The notes: generated from the letters alone by a model not told the origin. Counted from the first letter of the stretch, positions 1 to 9,255 are shown. The stretch is DNA of 64,000 nt from Pelagibacterium halotolerans B2 (GCF_000230555.1 NC_016078.1:2666001-2730000); one strand, 5' to 3'. A program made the numbers and translations.

Positions 1-272
1 CAACAGGAAAAAGATCCTGTGAAGGGCCGTCGTCATACCGGCGCGGTAGGATATGCTGGCACATGGCGGAGGATGGCATCATAGATCAAGCCGAAAGGAA
101 GATCATCACCGCGGCGAAGAAAAAATCCTCTCGGCCCAGTCGGGGCATCCTGTGCCGAACTTGAGTGCGACGGCCACCAGGTACAAAACACGGCACCAGA
201 TGGAATGTATCAGGCGCTTGCTGAAGCAGGCCCTTCGGTGCAGGCGCTGAAAGGGACGATCACTGCCGCCAC
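1..272. other. No complete gene; downstream flank of first TRAP operon
   Basis: I see no convincing gene here. One plus-strand frame stays open from about 91 to the TAA near 272 and reads like a small protein C-terminus (it contains APDGMYQALAEAGPSVQAL), but it has no start or ribosome site and could be chance or a decayed fragment. The leftward dctM gene ends at 273, so any terminator for that operon would lie here. I did not find a clear hairpin with a T-run. Confidence 0.3.
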
Positions 273-1556
273 TCAACCATAAAATACCGATGGAAGTGTC
301 ATCGATACTTGAGGCACAAAAGAGACCAGCATGAGGACCACCGCCATTATGATCAGTTGCGGCCAGATCGCCTTGGCAAGCTTCCCGAGCGACAGATTGG
401 AAATAGCCATACCCACAAACAGGCAATAGCCGATCGGGGGCGTGGCCATACCCATGGCGACATTGGTGACGATGATAGTACCGAACTGAATCGGGTCCAT
501 GCCGATTTGCTGTGATAGCGCGATAAACATAGGCCCCAGGATCACCATGATGGCGATTTCGTCCATAACCGCGCAGGCTATGATAATCGCGATGTTGAGC
601 ACGATGATCACCAGCCATGGCTCCCCCACACTCGAGACAAGGAATTCGGCAGCGCCGACGGCCAGTCGTTCCTGCGCAACCAACCATCCGAAGCCGGAGG
701 AAGCAGCGATAATGAACATGATCATACCCGATGTCTTGGCTGCGGACATGATGATATCGGGTAGGTCCCTGAGCCGGATGCGCCGTTCAACAAAAGTTCC
801 CACTACGATTGCATAAAGACAGCTGGCGACACCCGCTTCTGTGGGGGTGAAGATGCCGCTATAGATTCCACCCAAAACCAGAACTGGCGCCATCAACGCC
901 CAGATACCGTTACGGAAAGCTTGTCGAATCTCGGACCAGCTAGCACGGGGCATTCGCGGAATATTGTGCTTTTTTGCGTGAAACCAGGTGATGATCATGA
1001 AACCGATGATCAACAACACCGCCGGCCCGACTCCGGCTATGAACAGCTGGGCAATCGAGGTTTCAGCGATAACCGCCCAAATCACGGCGGCAATCGAGGG
1101 AGGAATCATCGGGCCGAGTACGCCCGCGCTGACGGCCAAGCTTGTCGCAAAAGGTTTCGAGAAGCCCCGTTCCACCATTGCCGGTATCAAAATCGAGCCC
1201 ACGGCGGCAGTAGTTGCCGGCGCCGATCCGGAAATGGCCGCAAATATGGCCGCTGCTAATATGGTTACGTGCCCCAGACCACCGCGCAAGTGCCGAACCA
1301 GAACATCGGCGACATCGACAATGCGTTGAGACAGGCCGCCTTGCGTCATGATCTGGCCGGCCAGCATGAAAAACGGGATCGCGAGCAGACTGAAGGACTG
1401 CGTGCCCCCCAGCATCATCTGGGGCAAAACAAGCAGATCAACATCGGCAACCACAAGAGCGGCCACCGTGCAAAGCCCTAATGCAACCGCAAACGGGACA
1501 CCCAGAATGACCAGCAGGGCGAACCCGGTCGTGAGGACAAGTGCGACTTCAGACAT
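273..1556 (-). CDS. dctM: TRAP transporter large permease (DctM), operon A
   Basis: This 427-residue protein is the large membrane subunit of a tripartite ATP-independent periplasmic transporter. It carries the substrate across the inner membrane, driven by an ion gradient. The chain is a run of hydrophobic segments from end to end. It has the family's ISGSAPATTAAVGSILIP segment, the PMIPPSIAAVIW segment after it, a second-half GIFTPTEAG motif and a late MGMATPPIGYCLF segment. The length is normal. It overlaps dctQ by 8 nt and is the last gene of a leftward operon (GH88, MaoC, dctP, dctQ, dctM). The substrate cannot be read from this subunit. The solute-binding gene upstream and the hydrolase that leads the operon suggest a small organic acid or uronate. 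Confidence 0.93.
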   Translation of the reverse strand: MSEVALVLTTGFALLVILGVPFAVALGLCTVAALVVADVDLLVLPQMMLGGTQSFSLLAIPFFMLAGQIMTQGGLSQRIVDVADVLVRHLRGGLGHVTILAAAIFAAISGSAPATTAAVGSILIPAMVERGFSKPFATSLAVSAGVLGPMIPPSIAAVIWAVIAETSIAQLFIAGVGPAVLLIIGFMIITWFHAKKHNIPRMPRASWSEIRQAFRNGIWALMAPVLVLGGIYSGIFTPTEAGVASCLYAIVVGTFVERRIRLRDLPDIIMSAAKTSGMIMFIIAASSGFGWLVAQERLAVGAAEFLVSSVGEPWLVIIVLNIAIIIACAVMDEIAIMVILGPMFIALSQQIGMDPIQFGTIIVTNVAMGMATPPIGYCLFVGMAISNLSLGKLAKAIWPQLIIMAVVLMLVSFVPQVSMTLPSVFYG

Positions 1557-2046
1557 CGGTTTTTACAACCGTCTCGGGCTGATCCACGCGAATGACCCGT
1601 TCCGCACCAAATATCATGATCAACACGCCTGACACCGGCAGGGCGGCATACAGCCAGACCAGAGGATAGCCAATGGCGGCGGACCGCAGCCCGCCCGCTT
1701 CGAAGGTATAGCGCCCGCCAGCCCAGAACAGAACACCCCCCAGAACTATACAAAGAGCATTCACGCAACGCTGCTGTATGATTTGCCAGCGTGGCGGCAG
1801 GCTTTCCGCGACAATAACGAGCCGTGCGTGAAAGCCTTCCCGGATGCCCAACGGCGCAATCAGCAGCACGGACCAGCTGAACATCGCCAGGGCAACTTCG
1901 TCAGGCCAGGGCAGCGTGACTGAAAATGCGTATCGCAATACGACCTGCAGCCCCAGGGAAAGAAGCATGACCAGGGTCATGACCACGACAAGCATCACAA
2001 GCAATCGTGCAAGCCAGTCACATATTATGGTCAGAACCTTGGCCAT
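1549..2046 (-). CDS. dctQ: TRAP transporter small permease (DctQ), operon A
   Basis: This 165-residue protein is the small membrane subunit of the TRAP transporter. In the family it contacts the large permease and the loaded binding protein. About four hydrophobic helices are visible, at roughly residues 13-38, 50-66, 91-110 and 128-147. The usual acidic/aromatic motif between the first two helices is present (LPWPDEVALAMFSW). The gene starts 15 nt after dctP and overlaps dctM by 8 nt, so translation is probably coupled. Sequence identity in this subfamily is low, but size, topology and position between dctP and dctM make the call safe. Confidence 0.9.
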   Translation of the reverse strand: MAKVLTIICDWLARLLVMLVVVMTLVMLLSLGLQVVLRYAFSVTLPWPDEVALAMFSWSVLLIAPLGIREGFHARLVIVAESLPPRWQIIQQRCVNALCIVLGGVLFWAGGRYTFEAGGLRSAAIGYPLVWLYAALPVSGVLIMIFGAERVIRVDQPETVVKTDV

Positions 2047-2061
2047 GTTTCCTCAAATCCG

Positions 2062-3057
2062 CTAGCGAGACTCGATGATGGCGAAGACTTCGTCCATCAG
2101 TTCAGCGCCGATATCGTCACGGTACTTTTCATAGATCGGCGCCACAGCCTCCCGAAAAGGGGCCACGTCGGGTACCTGGTTCACCTCCATACCTTTTTCT
2201 TCCAGCCGTTCTACTGTTTCGGCTTCCACTTCCTGCTGGCGCACGCGCTGTTCGGTCACCGCTTCGTCCGCAGCTTCCAGCACGATCTGCTGCAAATCTT
2301 CCGGCAACCCCGAGAGGGACCGTTCGGACATCAGGAGATTGGCCACGGAATAGGTATGGTTCGTCAGCGACAGGTAGTCCGCCACTTCATAAAATTTGGC
2401 GGCATCCACCAATGCCACCGGCATTTCCAGTCCGTCGATGGTACCCTGCTGCACAGCCATGAAGGTTTCACCCCATTCCATGGGAATGGCGTTCCCGCCC
2501 AGCATGGAGAACATGTCGATGTAGACCGGATTCTGCATGACCCGGTATTTGACCGATGACACGTCTTCTGGCTTGGCCACCGGATTCACATTGTTGACCA
2601 TGCTGCGATAGCCACCTTCCATGTATCCCAGGACAACCACCCCGCGGTCCCTCAGCTTCTCGGCCAGAATTTCACCCGGACGGCCGTCCAGCACGGCATA
2701 TGCCTCTTCTGCCGTCCCGTACAGAAAGGGAAGATCATTGATCTGGAAGGCCGGTTCGAACTGAGACACGACAGCATTGACCACTACGGCGGCATCCACC
2801 GTGCCGAAACGGAGACCTTCCAGCAACTGACGTTCGTCGCCCAGCTGGCGGTTGGGGTAGGTTTCGACCTCAATGCGTCCGTCGCTACGCTCTTCGACCA
2901 GCCGCTTGAATGCGTTGGCACCGATCGCATACGGATCCACTTCGCTGTCGGGGGTCACCCAACCCAGCTTGATCGTGTAGTCGGCAGCCATGGCAGCGCT
3001 GCTGGCGGTGAGTGTTGCCGCCACCATGGCGGCCTTAAGCCAAAAATGTTTCTTCAT
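2062..3057 (-). CDS. dctP: TRAP transporter solute-binding protein (DctP), operon A
   Basis: This 331-residue periplasmic protein captures the substrate and delivers it to DctQM. A clear signal peptide spans residues 1-24 (MKKHFWLKAAMVAATL, then ASSAAMA before ADYTIKLGW). The mature part has the DctP landmarks: an early RLVEERSDGRIEVETYPNRQLG block, and the KYRVMQNPVYIDMFSMLGG segment, whose arginine normally clamps a carboxylate. It is followed by PMEW and an AVQQGTIDG motif. This supports an acidic substrate by family knowledge. It sits 40 nt after the MaoC gene and 15 nt before dctQ, with a strong ribosome site (GGGAGGAGAAC) before the ATG. Sugar acids and keto or hydroxy acids are both possible ligands. 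Confidence 0.92.
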   Translation of the reverse strand: MKKHFWLKAAMVAATLTASSAAMAADYTIKLGWVTPDSEVDPYAIGANAFKRLVEERSDGRIEVETYPNRQLGDERQLLEGLRFGTVDAAVVVNAVVSQFEPAFQINDLPFLYGTAEEAYAVLDGRPGEILAEKLRDRGVVVLGYMEGGYRSMVNNVNPVAKPEDVSSVKYRVMQNPVYIDMFSMLGGNAIPMEWGETFMAVQQGTIDGLEMPVALVDAAKFYEVADYLSLTNHTYSVANLLMSERSLSGLPEDLQQIVLEAADEAVTEQRVRQQEVEAETVERLEEKGMEVNQVPDVAPFREAVAPIYEKYRDDIGAELMDEVFAIIESR

Positions 3058-3097
3058 GTTCTCCTCCCGTTACATGTGGTTGTGAAGATTTCTCCGG

Positions 3098-3526
3098 CTA
3101 GGAGCTGGTGAAATGCAGGATGTTGGTTCCTGCCGCGACGAGTTCTCCCCGTTCATTCGTGATATGAACCGTAGCGGCAGCGTTGTTCTTTGCATGATCC
3201 ACGCCGGTTATTTCGTAGATGATCTCCAGCCGGTCGCCGATGCCGACCAGGTTCAGGAACCGTACGTTGTCATATCCGTAGGATACGGCCGGCCGGCCTA
3301 CCTGCTCCAGATAGCGGCTGGAAGCGCCTGCGATGAAACCGACCAGCAAAGCCCCCTGCGCCACCCGGCCACCCAAACCCACCGACCGGGCATAGGACTC
3401 GTCCGTGTGGTTGGGATGGTCGTCGCCGGTGATTTGCGCGAATCCAGACACATCGGTCTCGCTCACCGTTCTTGAGAACACGGCGGATGTGCCGACCAGG
3501 CCATTCAGGAAATCTCTCATCATCAT
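3098..3526 (-). CDS. MaoC-domain (R)-enoyl-CoA hydratase-like protein
   Basis: This 142-residue single hot-dog-domain protein resembles MaoC/PhaJ-type (R)-specific enoyl-CoA hydratases. The hydratase motif is visible as DVSGFAQITGDDHPNHTDE, with the catalytic Asp and His of the family, followed by RVAQGALLVGFIAG. It would hydrate a 2-enoyl-CoA to a 3-hydroxyacyl-CoA in the cytoplasm. I chose the ATG at 3526 because it forms an ATGA overlap with the stop of the upstream GH88 gene; two further ATG codons follow directly. The acyl-CoA link fits the CoA-ligase, CoA-transferase and crotonase genes of the neighbouring operons. Its exact substrate is unknown. Confidence 0.85.
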   Translation of the reverse strand: MMMRDFLNGLVGTSAVFSRTVSETDVSGFAQITGDDHPNHTDESYARSVGLGGRVAQGALLVGFIAGASSRYLEQVGRPAVSYGYDNVRFLNLVGIGDRLEIIYEITGVDHAKNNAAATVHITNERGELVAAGTNILHFTSS

Positions 3527-4668
3527 ACACCGATTATGCGGCTTTTGCCGGCGGTATTGCCCCGCAGGACCAGCAGCGATTCCAGAAGATAATAACTGCC
3601 CCAAATGAGCTCGTGGGAAGTACCTGCTCCACTGCGCATATCAAAGCAGCCATCCGCCAGAAGCCCATCGGCATTGCCTTTGCCGCCTTTGCCAACCTGC
3701 AGGTGGTGTTCGACCAGCGCCTCGACCATCAACCGGCCACGATTGCGGTACTCGTCGGCACGATCACCGCCTACCAGTTTCGACAGTTTGAGCAATGCAG
3801 AGGCGGCAATTGCCGTTCCAGACGTGTCGCGGCGGGTATCTCCGGCCTGCGCGGCGTCAAAATCCCAGTAAGCGACATGGTCGGCCGGCGCATGCGCGAG
3901 CCACCAGTCTGTGGCGGTAACAGCGTGCTGAAGTAAGGCCTCGTCCTCGGGAGCCATGCCGGCACAAACAGCATAACCGAGCATCGCCCATCCCTGGGCG
4001 CGGGTCCAAACGGAATCGTCGGAACTGCCCTTGTGGGTAAACCGCTTCAGGATTTCACCGGTTTGTGCATTGAACGAGGCCGACTGAATCACGCGACCAT
4101 CATCCAGCATGCAATAATGGGCGTTGCGATGCGCGTGAGAAAGCGCGACTCGGCGCAAATCCTGATCATCCGCAGCATCGGCTGCCCAAAGAAGCAACGG
4201 ACTCGCTGTCAGTCCGTCGATGTTGGTATCGGTATTGCTGACCGTGTGGGCCTCTTCCGCGTCCTGACCCAGCGGCATGAGACCGGCGCTCTCGTCAAAT
4301 GTCGCGGCTAGGGAACGTGCGCTATCGATGGCGAATGCCCGCCCCCGCTTGCTATCCGCCAGATCCGCACCGAGCGCGGCGGCATGAAGAAACAGAAAGC
4401 CGCGGAACACCGTCTTGGAGTGAATGCGGTTCCCAAGCCGTGCCAGCCATTGCTCGGCCGCGCCCTTGTACTGCGGATCGTGGGTGGCGAGCCAAGCGAG
4501 CCACAACTCTCCAACCCAGTATCCGCCCGTCCAGAAACCGTCGGGAGTCAGGGTCCATTCCCCCGTCCGCGGCTCGGCATAATGCGGAAATCCGTCCAGC
4601 GATGCAGAGAGACCCGCATTGATACGCCGGATCATTGCTGACATTGCGTCATCGTATGTATTGAGCAT
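3523..4668 (-). CDS. Glycoside hydrolase family 88/105-type unsaturated uronyl hydrolase
   Basis: This 381-residue protein belongs to the (alpha/alpha)6-barrel hydrolases of family GH88/GH105. They cleave the unsaturated uronic acid from oligosaccharides made by polysaccharide lyases. Family features seen are the aromatic YWVGELWLAWLAT stretch, an Asp-bearing SNTDTNIDGLTASPLLLWAA segment, the WTRAQGWAMLGYA block and the C-terminal SHELIWGSYYLLESLL. There is no signal peptide, so the enzyme is cytoplasmic. The start at 4668 is preceded by AGAGGAAAA. An upstream in-frame ATG at 4719 would run through the palindrome at 4692-4706 and is less likely. It is the first gene of operon A, ahead of a TRAP transporter, which suggests an imported unsaturated or uronate-bearing disaccharide. 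Confidence 0.85.
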   Translation of the reverse strand: MLNTYDDAMSAMIRRINAGLSASLDGFPHYAEPRTGEWTLTPDGFWTGGYWVGELWLAWLATHDPQYKGAAEQWLARLGNRIHSKTVFRGFLFLHAAALGADLADSKRGRAFAIDSARSLAATFDESAGLMPLGQDAEEAHTVSNTDTNIDGLTASPLLLWAADAADDQDLRRVALSHAHRNAHYCMLDDGRVIQSASFNAQTGEILKRFTHKGSSDDSVWTRAQGWAMLGYAVCAGMAPEDEALLQHAVTATDWWLAHAPADHVAYWDFDAAQAGDTRRDTSGTAIAASALLKLSKLVGGDRADEYRNRGRLMVEALVEHHLQVGKGGKGNADGLLADGCFDMRSGAGTSHELIWGSYYLLESLLVLRGNTAGKSRIIGV

Positions 4669-4691
4669 GAATTTTCCTCTTGATTTAAACT

Positions 4692-4706
4692 TACTATCCA
4701 GATGGT
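4692..4706. promoter_or_regulatory. Candidate operator, copy 1 (before GH88/TRAP operon A)
   Basis: The sequence TACTATCCAGATGGT lies about 24 bp upstream of the GH88 start. Its exact reverse complement (15/15) recurs at 13369-13383, about 33 bp upstream of operon B. The core is an imperfect palindrome (ACTATC..GATGGT arms). A palindrome this close to two start codons fits a repressor site. The obvious candidate is the TetR-family regulator encoded at the end of operon B, but that link is inference. Confidence 0.65.
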
Positions 4707-4971
4707 ATGTTGTCAACATGTGGCTGGAAGTAGATCCGGTATGGCTGACATTAATAGGGCATTCGGCATTCTTGCCGTCAGCGGTTTCCCATCCCGGCTC
4801 TTACGTCCTCGAACGGCACTCGATGCTTCAGAAATTGTTCTGCAAGCGCTGCTTGCGCGGTTATGCTAGAAGTCAACGGTGCGGTCCTGAACCGAGGCCA
4901 AACTTGCATCGGATCCGGCATTCGGTCGACAGCCGGCTTTGACGTGGCACAGCATCTAGTGGAGTTGGAAC

Positions 4972-6591
4972 GTGCAACCTTCAGTACCCGCAAGTGAAAC
5001 GATTTCAGCGGTTGCGGCAATGAGATGGCGCATCAGCGCGGACAAGCCTTTCCTCACGCTGGCCGCGACAGATACGACGGTTACCTATGACGATTTCATG
5101 CGCCAGGTGGCATCTCTTGCCAGCGAATTGAGCGACCTAGGCATGCAGCCCGGTCAGACTATCGCCACACATTTTCCCACCGGCATTCCGGCCCTGATCG
5201 CCTGGCAAGCGGTTAGCGCGATCGGGTGTGTAGAAATGCCGATCCACCCTGATCTGAGCGGCGAGCCGTTGCAACATATACTAGCGACCTGTCCGCCTGC
5301 CGCCATTATCGGAGAATGGTCCCTGCATAGGAATATCGCGGCCGTGACGGTCGATCCCGCACCACTAATGTTATTTCACGGCCGCCCCCCGAACACGCCC
5401 TTTCCTGCGGCTGCGCGGGATATCGAACCTGTACTGCAACGAGCCGCCAAACGCCTTCCCGAGGGTAAAGTATCACCGTCAGCGGCTGCCACCGTGCTGT
5501 TCACGTCCGGCACATCCGGTCCTGCCAAGGGCGCCCTGCTGCCGCACAAGCAGTTGCACATGGTCGCTCAGCAGGTTTTGGAGGCAACCGGCCTCAATGC
5601 GGACGACACATACTATTGCGTACACCCACTCAATCATGTTGCCGGCAAATATATGGGCGTGTTCGCTGCGATGATGGCAGGTGCGCATGTCGTTCTGGAA
5701 GAACGCTTCGATGCCGCTGTTTGGATTGAACGCGTCCACCGGCACCGGATCACCATCTCCATGGCCCACGGTCCAATGCTCGAAATGATCCACGCGCAAC
5801 CAGCCTCGCCGTTGGATGCCCAACATCAAATGCGCCGTATGATGTGCTGCCCGCTTCCCCTAGCAATCGGAGCGGAATTCGAAAGCCGTTTCGATCTTGC
5901 GGGTATCGAGATGTGGGGCATGACCGAGATCGGCAACCCGCTATGGACATCGGTGCAGGCACCGCGTGTGCCCGGTTCCTGTGGACGTCTGCTTGCACAG
6001 TGGTACGACATGCAGATCGCGGATCCTCAAACCGACATTCCTTTGCCTGCCGGTACCGTCGGTGAAATCCAGGTGCGCCCGCGTCACCCGTATACCACCA
6101 TGATCGAATACACCGGAAGGCCGGATGCAACTGCCGCCGCTTGGCGCAACCAATGGTTTCACACCGGAGATCTGGCTTACCAGAACGCAAGCGGAGATGT
6201 CTTCTATCTGGACCGCATCGGCGACCGCATCCGGCGCCGGTCGGAGAATATTTCGTCCTACGAGATCGAAGCGGCCGCGATGCGTTCCGGCATGATTGCC
6301 GAAGCTGCTGCCGTGGGCGTGCCGTCTGGGTTCCAGCATGACGACGAGATCAAACTGTTCGTCGTTGCCGGCCCTCACCAGGAAGTAGATTGCACCTTGC
6401 TGCTCACGTTTCTTGCTGGACAGCTGCCGCATTTCATGCTGCCCAGATACATCGAAACGTTGAGCGGGCTTCCGCGCACCCCCAATAAGAAAGTACGAAA
6501 GAAAGAGCTGCGCGACCGGCCGAACGGCACCGGCACCTGGGACCGCAAGGCTGCCGGCCTCCGGCTCCGCGACCTCTACCGGCTTCCCTGA
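4972..6591 (+). CDS. Acyl-CoA ligase, class I adenylate-forming, CaiC-like
   Basis: This 539-residue enzyme activates a carboxylic acid with ATP and joins it to CoA. The adenylate-forming motifs are all present: the P-loop LFTSGTSGPAKGALL near residue 180, WGMTEIG near 313, the hinge WFHTGDLAYQNASGDVFYLD followed by RIGDRIRRRSENISSYEIEA near 390-430, and a C-terminal PNKKVRKKEL containing the catalytic lysine region. The RRRSENISSYE form resembles the CaiC (carnitine/crotonobetaine-CoA ligase) group. The start is GTG at 4972 with GGAG 8 nt upstream. It is the only rightward gene here and converges with the TetR gene, their 3' ends overlapping by 16 nt. With the CaiB-like transferase and the crotonase it forms a CaiB/C/D-like trio, although carnitine itself is not implied. 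Confidence 0.88.
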   Translation: MQPSVPASETISAVAAMRWRISADKPFLTLAATDTTVTYDDFMRQVASLASELSDLGMQPGQTIATHFPTGIPALIAWQAVSAIGCVEMPIHPDLSGEPLQHILATCPPAAIIGEWSLHRNIAAVTVDPAPLMLFHGRPPNTPFPAAARDIEPVLQRAAKRLPEGKVSPSAAATVLFTSGTSGPAKGALLPHKQLHMVAQQVLEATGLNADDTYYCVHPLNHVAGKYMGVFAAMMAGAHVVLEERFDAAVWIERVHRHRITISMAHGPMLEMIHAQPASPLDAQHQMRRMMCCPLPLAIGAEFESRFDLAGIEMWGMTEIGNPLWTSVQAPRVPGSCGRLLAQWYDMQIADPQTDIPLPAGTVGEIQVRPRHPYTTMIEYTGRPDATAAAWRNQWFHTGDLAYQNASGDVFYLDRIGDRIRRRSENISSYEIEAAAMRSGMIAEAAAVGVPSGFQHDDEIKLFVVAGPHQEVDCTLLLTFLAGQLPHFMLPRYIETLSGLPRTPNKKVRKKELRDRPNGTGTWDRKAAGLRLRDLYRLP

Positions 6592-7244
6592 GCCAGCATA
6601 CCATTCAGCATGCTCACCCTGACGGCCTGCACCAGCAATCGCCCATCAATCTCGCCTCCCCGCCGTTGCCATTCCAGCATCATGCCGTCATGCATGGCGA
6701 CGATCATGGAAACGAACTCGGAAGGCTTGATGTCGTTATTGAACGCGCCAACTTTCTGACCTTCTTCGACAATACCGGTAAGATGCTCATAGATTCTGCG
6801 GTAGATATCCGTGACTCGCCGGCCGATCTCGTTGTCCTGACCGCTGAACACAATCGATATCTGGATTAGGCACAGGAGCCTGTACGGAGCTTCGAGGCCC
6901 TGGCGTGCACCGTGATGGAAGAAATCCACGATTCGCTCCGAAGGCGAAGCGTTCGAGGAATCCACTTTCTCGATGAAAGTGCTCACAACCGCCTCTTCCG
7001 CCGAAGCCAGCAGATGAAGGAGAAGATTCTCCTTGCTCTGAAAGTAGAAGAAGATCGCCCCTTTGGTCATATTCACTTCATCGGCGATCTGCTGAAGGGT
7101 TGTGGCCTCGTACCCCCGGACAACGAAAAGGCGGAAGGCCGCTTCCGTGATTCGCTGCATGCTCATCTCGCGCATAGCGGCATTGGATGTCGACTTGCGC
7201 CGCCAGCGCACGGTTGGTGTGTCTTCCTCCGTCTTGTCGGACAT
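6576..7244 (-). CDS. TetR/AcrR-family transcriptional regulator
   Basis: This 222-residue repressor-type protein has a typical N-terminal helix-turn-helix at about residues 30-75 (ITEAAFRLFVVRGYEATTLQ, then QIADEVNMTKGAIFFYFQSKENLL). A variable helical ligand-binding domain fills the rest. It is the last gene of operon B, 45 nt after the alcohol dehydrogenase, and its 3' end overlaps the CoA ligase gene. As the only regulator in the catabolic island it is the likely reader of the shared palindromes at 4692-4706 and 13369-13383. The inducer may be an acyl-CoA or the imported acid, as for many TetR proteins in CoA pathways; this is inference. Confidence 0.9.
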   Translation of the reverse strand: MSDKTEEDTPTVRWRRKSTSNAAMREMSMQRITEAAFRLFVVRGYEATTLQQIADEVNMTKGAIFFYFQSKENLLLHLLASAEEAVVSTFIEKVDSSNASPSERIVDFFHHGARQGLEAPYRLLCLIQISIVFSGQDNEIGRRVTDIYRRIYEHLTGIVEEGQKVGAFNNDIKPSEFVSMIVAMHDGMMLEWQRRGGEIDGRLLVQAVRVSMLNGMLAQGSR

Positions 7245-7289
7245 TAGGCCGGCTTACCCTCCTGCAGCTTTCAGGATCCAATTCCCGTC

Positions 7290-8420
7290 TTACAGACTTT
7301 CATGCAGAATTCGAACAAAGTCATCAACACCTATCTCGCGCGCATTGCTCGCCGTGGAGTGATCTTTTACCGCTCCCTCGGCGACGGCTTCGAAACAATC
7401 CGGCTTGACCCCCATTTGTCCAAGGGTGCCCGGCAACCCCAGACGGATCGACAAATCCGCTATGGATTGGGGAAGGTCCGCGTCGGCATCAAGGCCCATG
7501 GCTTCCCGGATCTTGGCATACTTGGCTTCGGCGCCCGGAGCGTTGAAGCGCAGCACCGCCGGCAACAGAACCGCATTCAGCGTGCCGTGATGAAGCTTGA
7601 TGCTCTTGAGCCCGCCAAGCGGATGGGAAAGGGAGTGAACGGCACCAAGGCCTTTCTGGAAGGTCAGTCCGCCCTGCAAGGCGGCCATCATCATCTCCGT
7701 GCGCGCCTGGCGGTCGTCGCCGTTTTGGGTGGCGGTTTCCAGCCAGCCTGTTGCCCGCGCCAGGCCGTCCAGAGCGATCGCGTCGGCCACGGGATTAAAT
7801 TTGGGGCTGAGATATGTCTCGATACAATGGGTCATCGTGTCCATACCCGTGGCAGCGGTCAGATAGGGCGGCAGCCCGGCCGTGAGATCCGGGTCACAAA
7901 GCGCCACATCCGGAATCATGAACGGGGAAATGAACCCCAGCTTCCGGCCGTCTTCCAGGGTCAACAAGGCTGCCCGCCCCACTTCGCTTCCCGTTCCGGC
8001 CGTGGTGGGTACCGCAATAACGGGCGGCTTGTTCGAAGTGATGCGCCCGGCACCGCCCAGAATGACCGCGTACTGTTCGAGCGGCGCATCATGGCTCGCC
8101 AACAGCGATACCGCCTTTCCCAGATCGATCGCCGATCCGCCCCCGAGGGCCACGATGCCATCGCAATCGGCCGACCTGAACATCTCGACGGCCTCCATGG
8201 CAGCCGCTTCGGTGGGATTTTCAGGCGTGCCGTCGTAAACCGCCGTGTCCGCCGGCAGGCCGCCTTTTTCGAGCACGGTGGCGAGAATGCCCGCGGCAGC
8301 GATACCCTTGTCGGTCACGATCAGCGGTCGCGAGCTACCCTGCAATTGCAGTTCTTCGGAAAGCAGCGCGATGGCTCCCGCCTCGAACTGAATGCGTGTG
8401 AGATACTGAATAAGTGCCAT
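7290..8420 (-). CDS. Iron-containing (group III) alcohol dehydrogenase
   Basis: This 376-residue member of the Fe-dependent alcohol dehydrogenase family should oxidise an alcohol or reduce an aldehyde/keto acid with NAD(P). The dinucleotide-binding GGGSAIDLGKA appears near residue 96. Metal-binding histidines are in GMDTMTHCIETYLS, GLGAVHSLSHPLGG and HHGTLNAVLLP. I chose the ATG at 8420 because AGGATC precedes it; longer upstream readings lack family sequence. It sits 16 nt downstream of the enoyl-CoA hydratase and 45 nt upstream of the TetR gene. Maleylacetate reductases and hydroxyacid dehydrogenases belong to the same superfamily, so the exact substrate is not fixed. Confidence 0.88.
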   Translation of the reverse strand: MALIQYLTRIQFEAGAIALLSEELQLQGSSRPLIVTDKGIAAAGILATVLEKGGLPADTAVYDGTPENPTEAAAMEAVEMFRSADCDGIVALGGGSAIDLGKAVSLLASHDAPLEQYAVILGGAGRITSNKPPVIAVPTTAGTGSEVGRAALLTLEDGRKLGFISPFMIPDVALCDPDLTAGLPPYLTAATGMDTMTHCIETYLSPKFNPVADAIALDGLARATGWLETATQNGDDRQARTEMMMAALQGGLTFQKGLGAVHSLSHPLGGLKSIKLHHGTLNAVLLPAVLRFNAPGAEAKYAKIREAMGLDADADLPQSIADLSIRLGLPGTLGQMGVKPDCFEAVAEGAVKDHSTASNAREIGVDDFVRILHESL

Positions 8421-8436
8421 TTCTGATCCTATGTAA

Positions 8437-9201
8437 TTACCGCCGGCGCGCCGCCAGGAAATTCTCGAACGCTGCACGGGCGGGCGGTTGAACGAAATTG
8501 ATCGCGTACAGCCCCGCTTCCACAAGCATGCCGGTATCGGATGCCGATCCTGCACTCAGGGTCGCGGTCTTGGCAAACTCCAGGGCCACGGGATCCTTGT
8601 CGGCGAAAAGGGCGGCAAAGGCCAGCGTATCCGACTGCAAGCTGTCCTGGGGCACGATACGGTTGATGAAGCCGAAATGCCGGCATTGTTCGGCTGTGTA
8701 GTGACTGCCGCTCAACAGCATCTCCCGGGCGAAAGCTGGATGCATCCGCGCCATGGCGAGTTGTGTGCCGCCCCAGCCGGCAAACGTGGCGAGGGTGATT
8801 TCAGGGAACCCGAACCGGGCCTTTTCACCCGCGACGATGAAATCGCAGGACAGTGCCAGTTCAAATCCCCCGCCCAGGGCATACCCTTGCACCATGGCAA
8901 TGGTGGGCTTGGGCAGGCGGGCAACCCGCCGGAAGAAGTCCTGGCCTTTTTGCATGGCGCGGAAGGCCTGCACGGCGTCCGCGCCGGCAATATCTTCGAC
9001 ATCCATACCGGCAACAAACGCCTTCTCCCCCGCTCCGGCGAGAATGATCACCCGGGTATCCGGATCGTCGACCGCGGCACTCAACGCCGCATCGAGTGCA
9101 CCGACCACGTCATGGTTGAGGGAATTGAGCTTGGCCGCACGTTGAATTGAGACAATACGTACAGCGCCGTGCTGTTGCATCCCAACGAGTTCTTCATTCA
9201 T
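8437..9201 (-). CDS. Enoyl-CoA hydratase/isomerase (crotonase family)
   Basis: This 254-residue crotonase-fold enzyme has both catalytic regions: GYALGGGFELALSCDF with the first glutamate, and GFPEITLATFAGWGGTQLA with the second. An oxyanion-hole GAGEKAFVAGMDVEDI lies in between the N-terminus and these. It would hydrate the acyl-CoA formed by the ligase or the CoA-transferase. The start at 9201 (MNEELVG) is preferred over 9237 because the upstream residues do not look like family sequence; 9180 is a further possibility. It lies between dctP (54-nt gap) and the Fe-dehydrogenase (16-nt gap). CaiD-type, feruloyl-CoA hydratase-type and generic crotonases cannot be told apart by eye. Confidence 0.88.
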   Translation of the reverse strand: MNEELVGMQQHGAVRIVSIQRAAKLNSLNHDVVGALDAALSAAVDDPDTRVIILAGAGEKAFVAGMDVEDIAGADAVQAFRAMQKGQDFFRRVARLPKPTIAMVQGYALGGGFELALSCDFIVAGEKARFGFPEITLATFAGWGGTQLAMARMHPAFAREMLLSGSHYTAEQCRHFGFINRIVPQDSLQSDTLAFAALFADKDPVALEFAKTATLSAGSASDTGMLVEAGLYAINFVQPPARAAFENFLAARRR

Positions 9202-9255
9202 TGCTAAACCCCGCAACATGCATGCGGGCCGGCGCACCGGCCCGCACGGTCACTA

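Noticed and set aside
4951..4971. A third copy of the shared operator before the CoA-ligase gene
   Set aside because: AGCATCTAGTGGAGT resembles the operator only in the CATCT block and lacks the second half, so it is not counted.
7302..8426. A 374-codon plus-strand frame opposite the Fe-dehydrogenase
   Set aside because: The minus strand carries all metal and cofactor motifs. The plus frame shows no family features.
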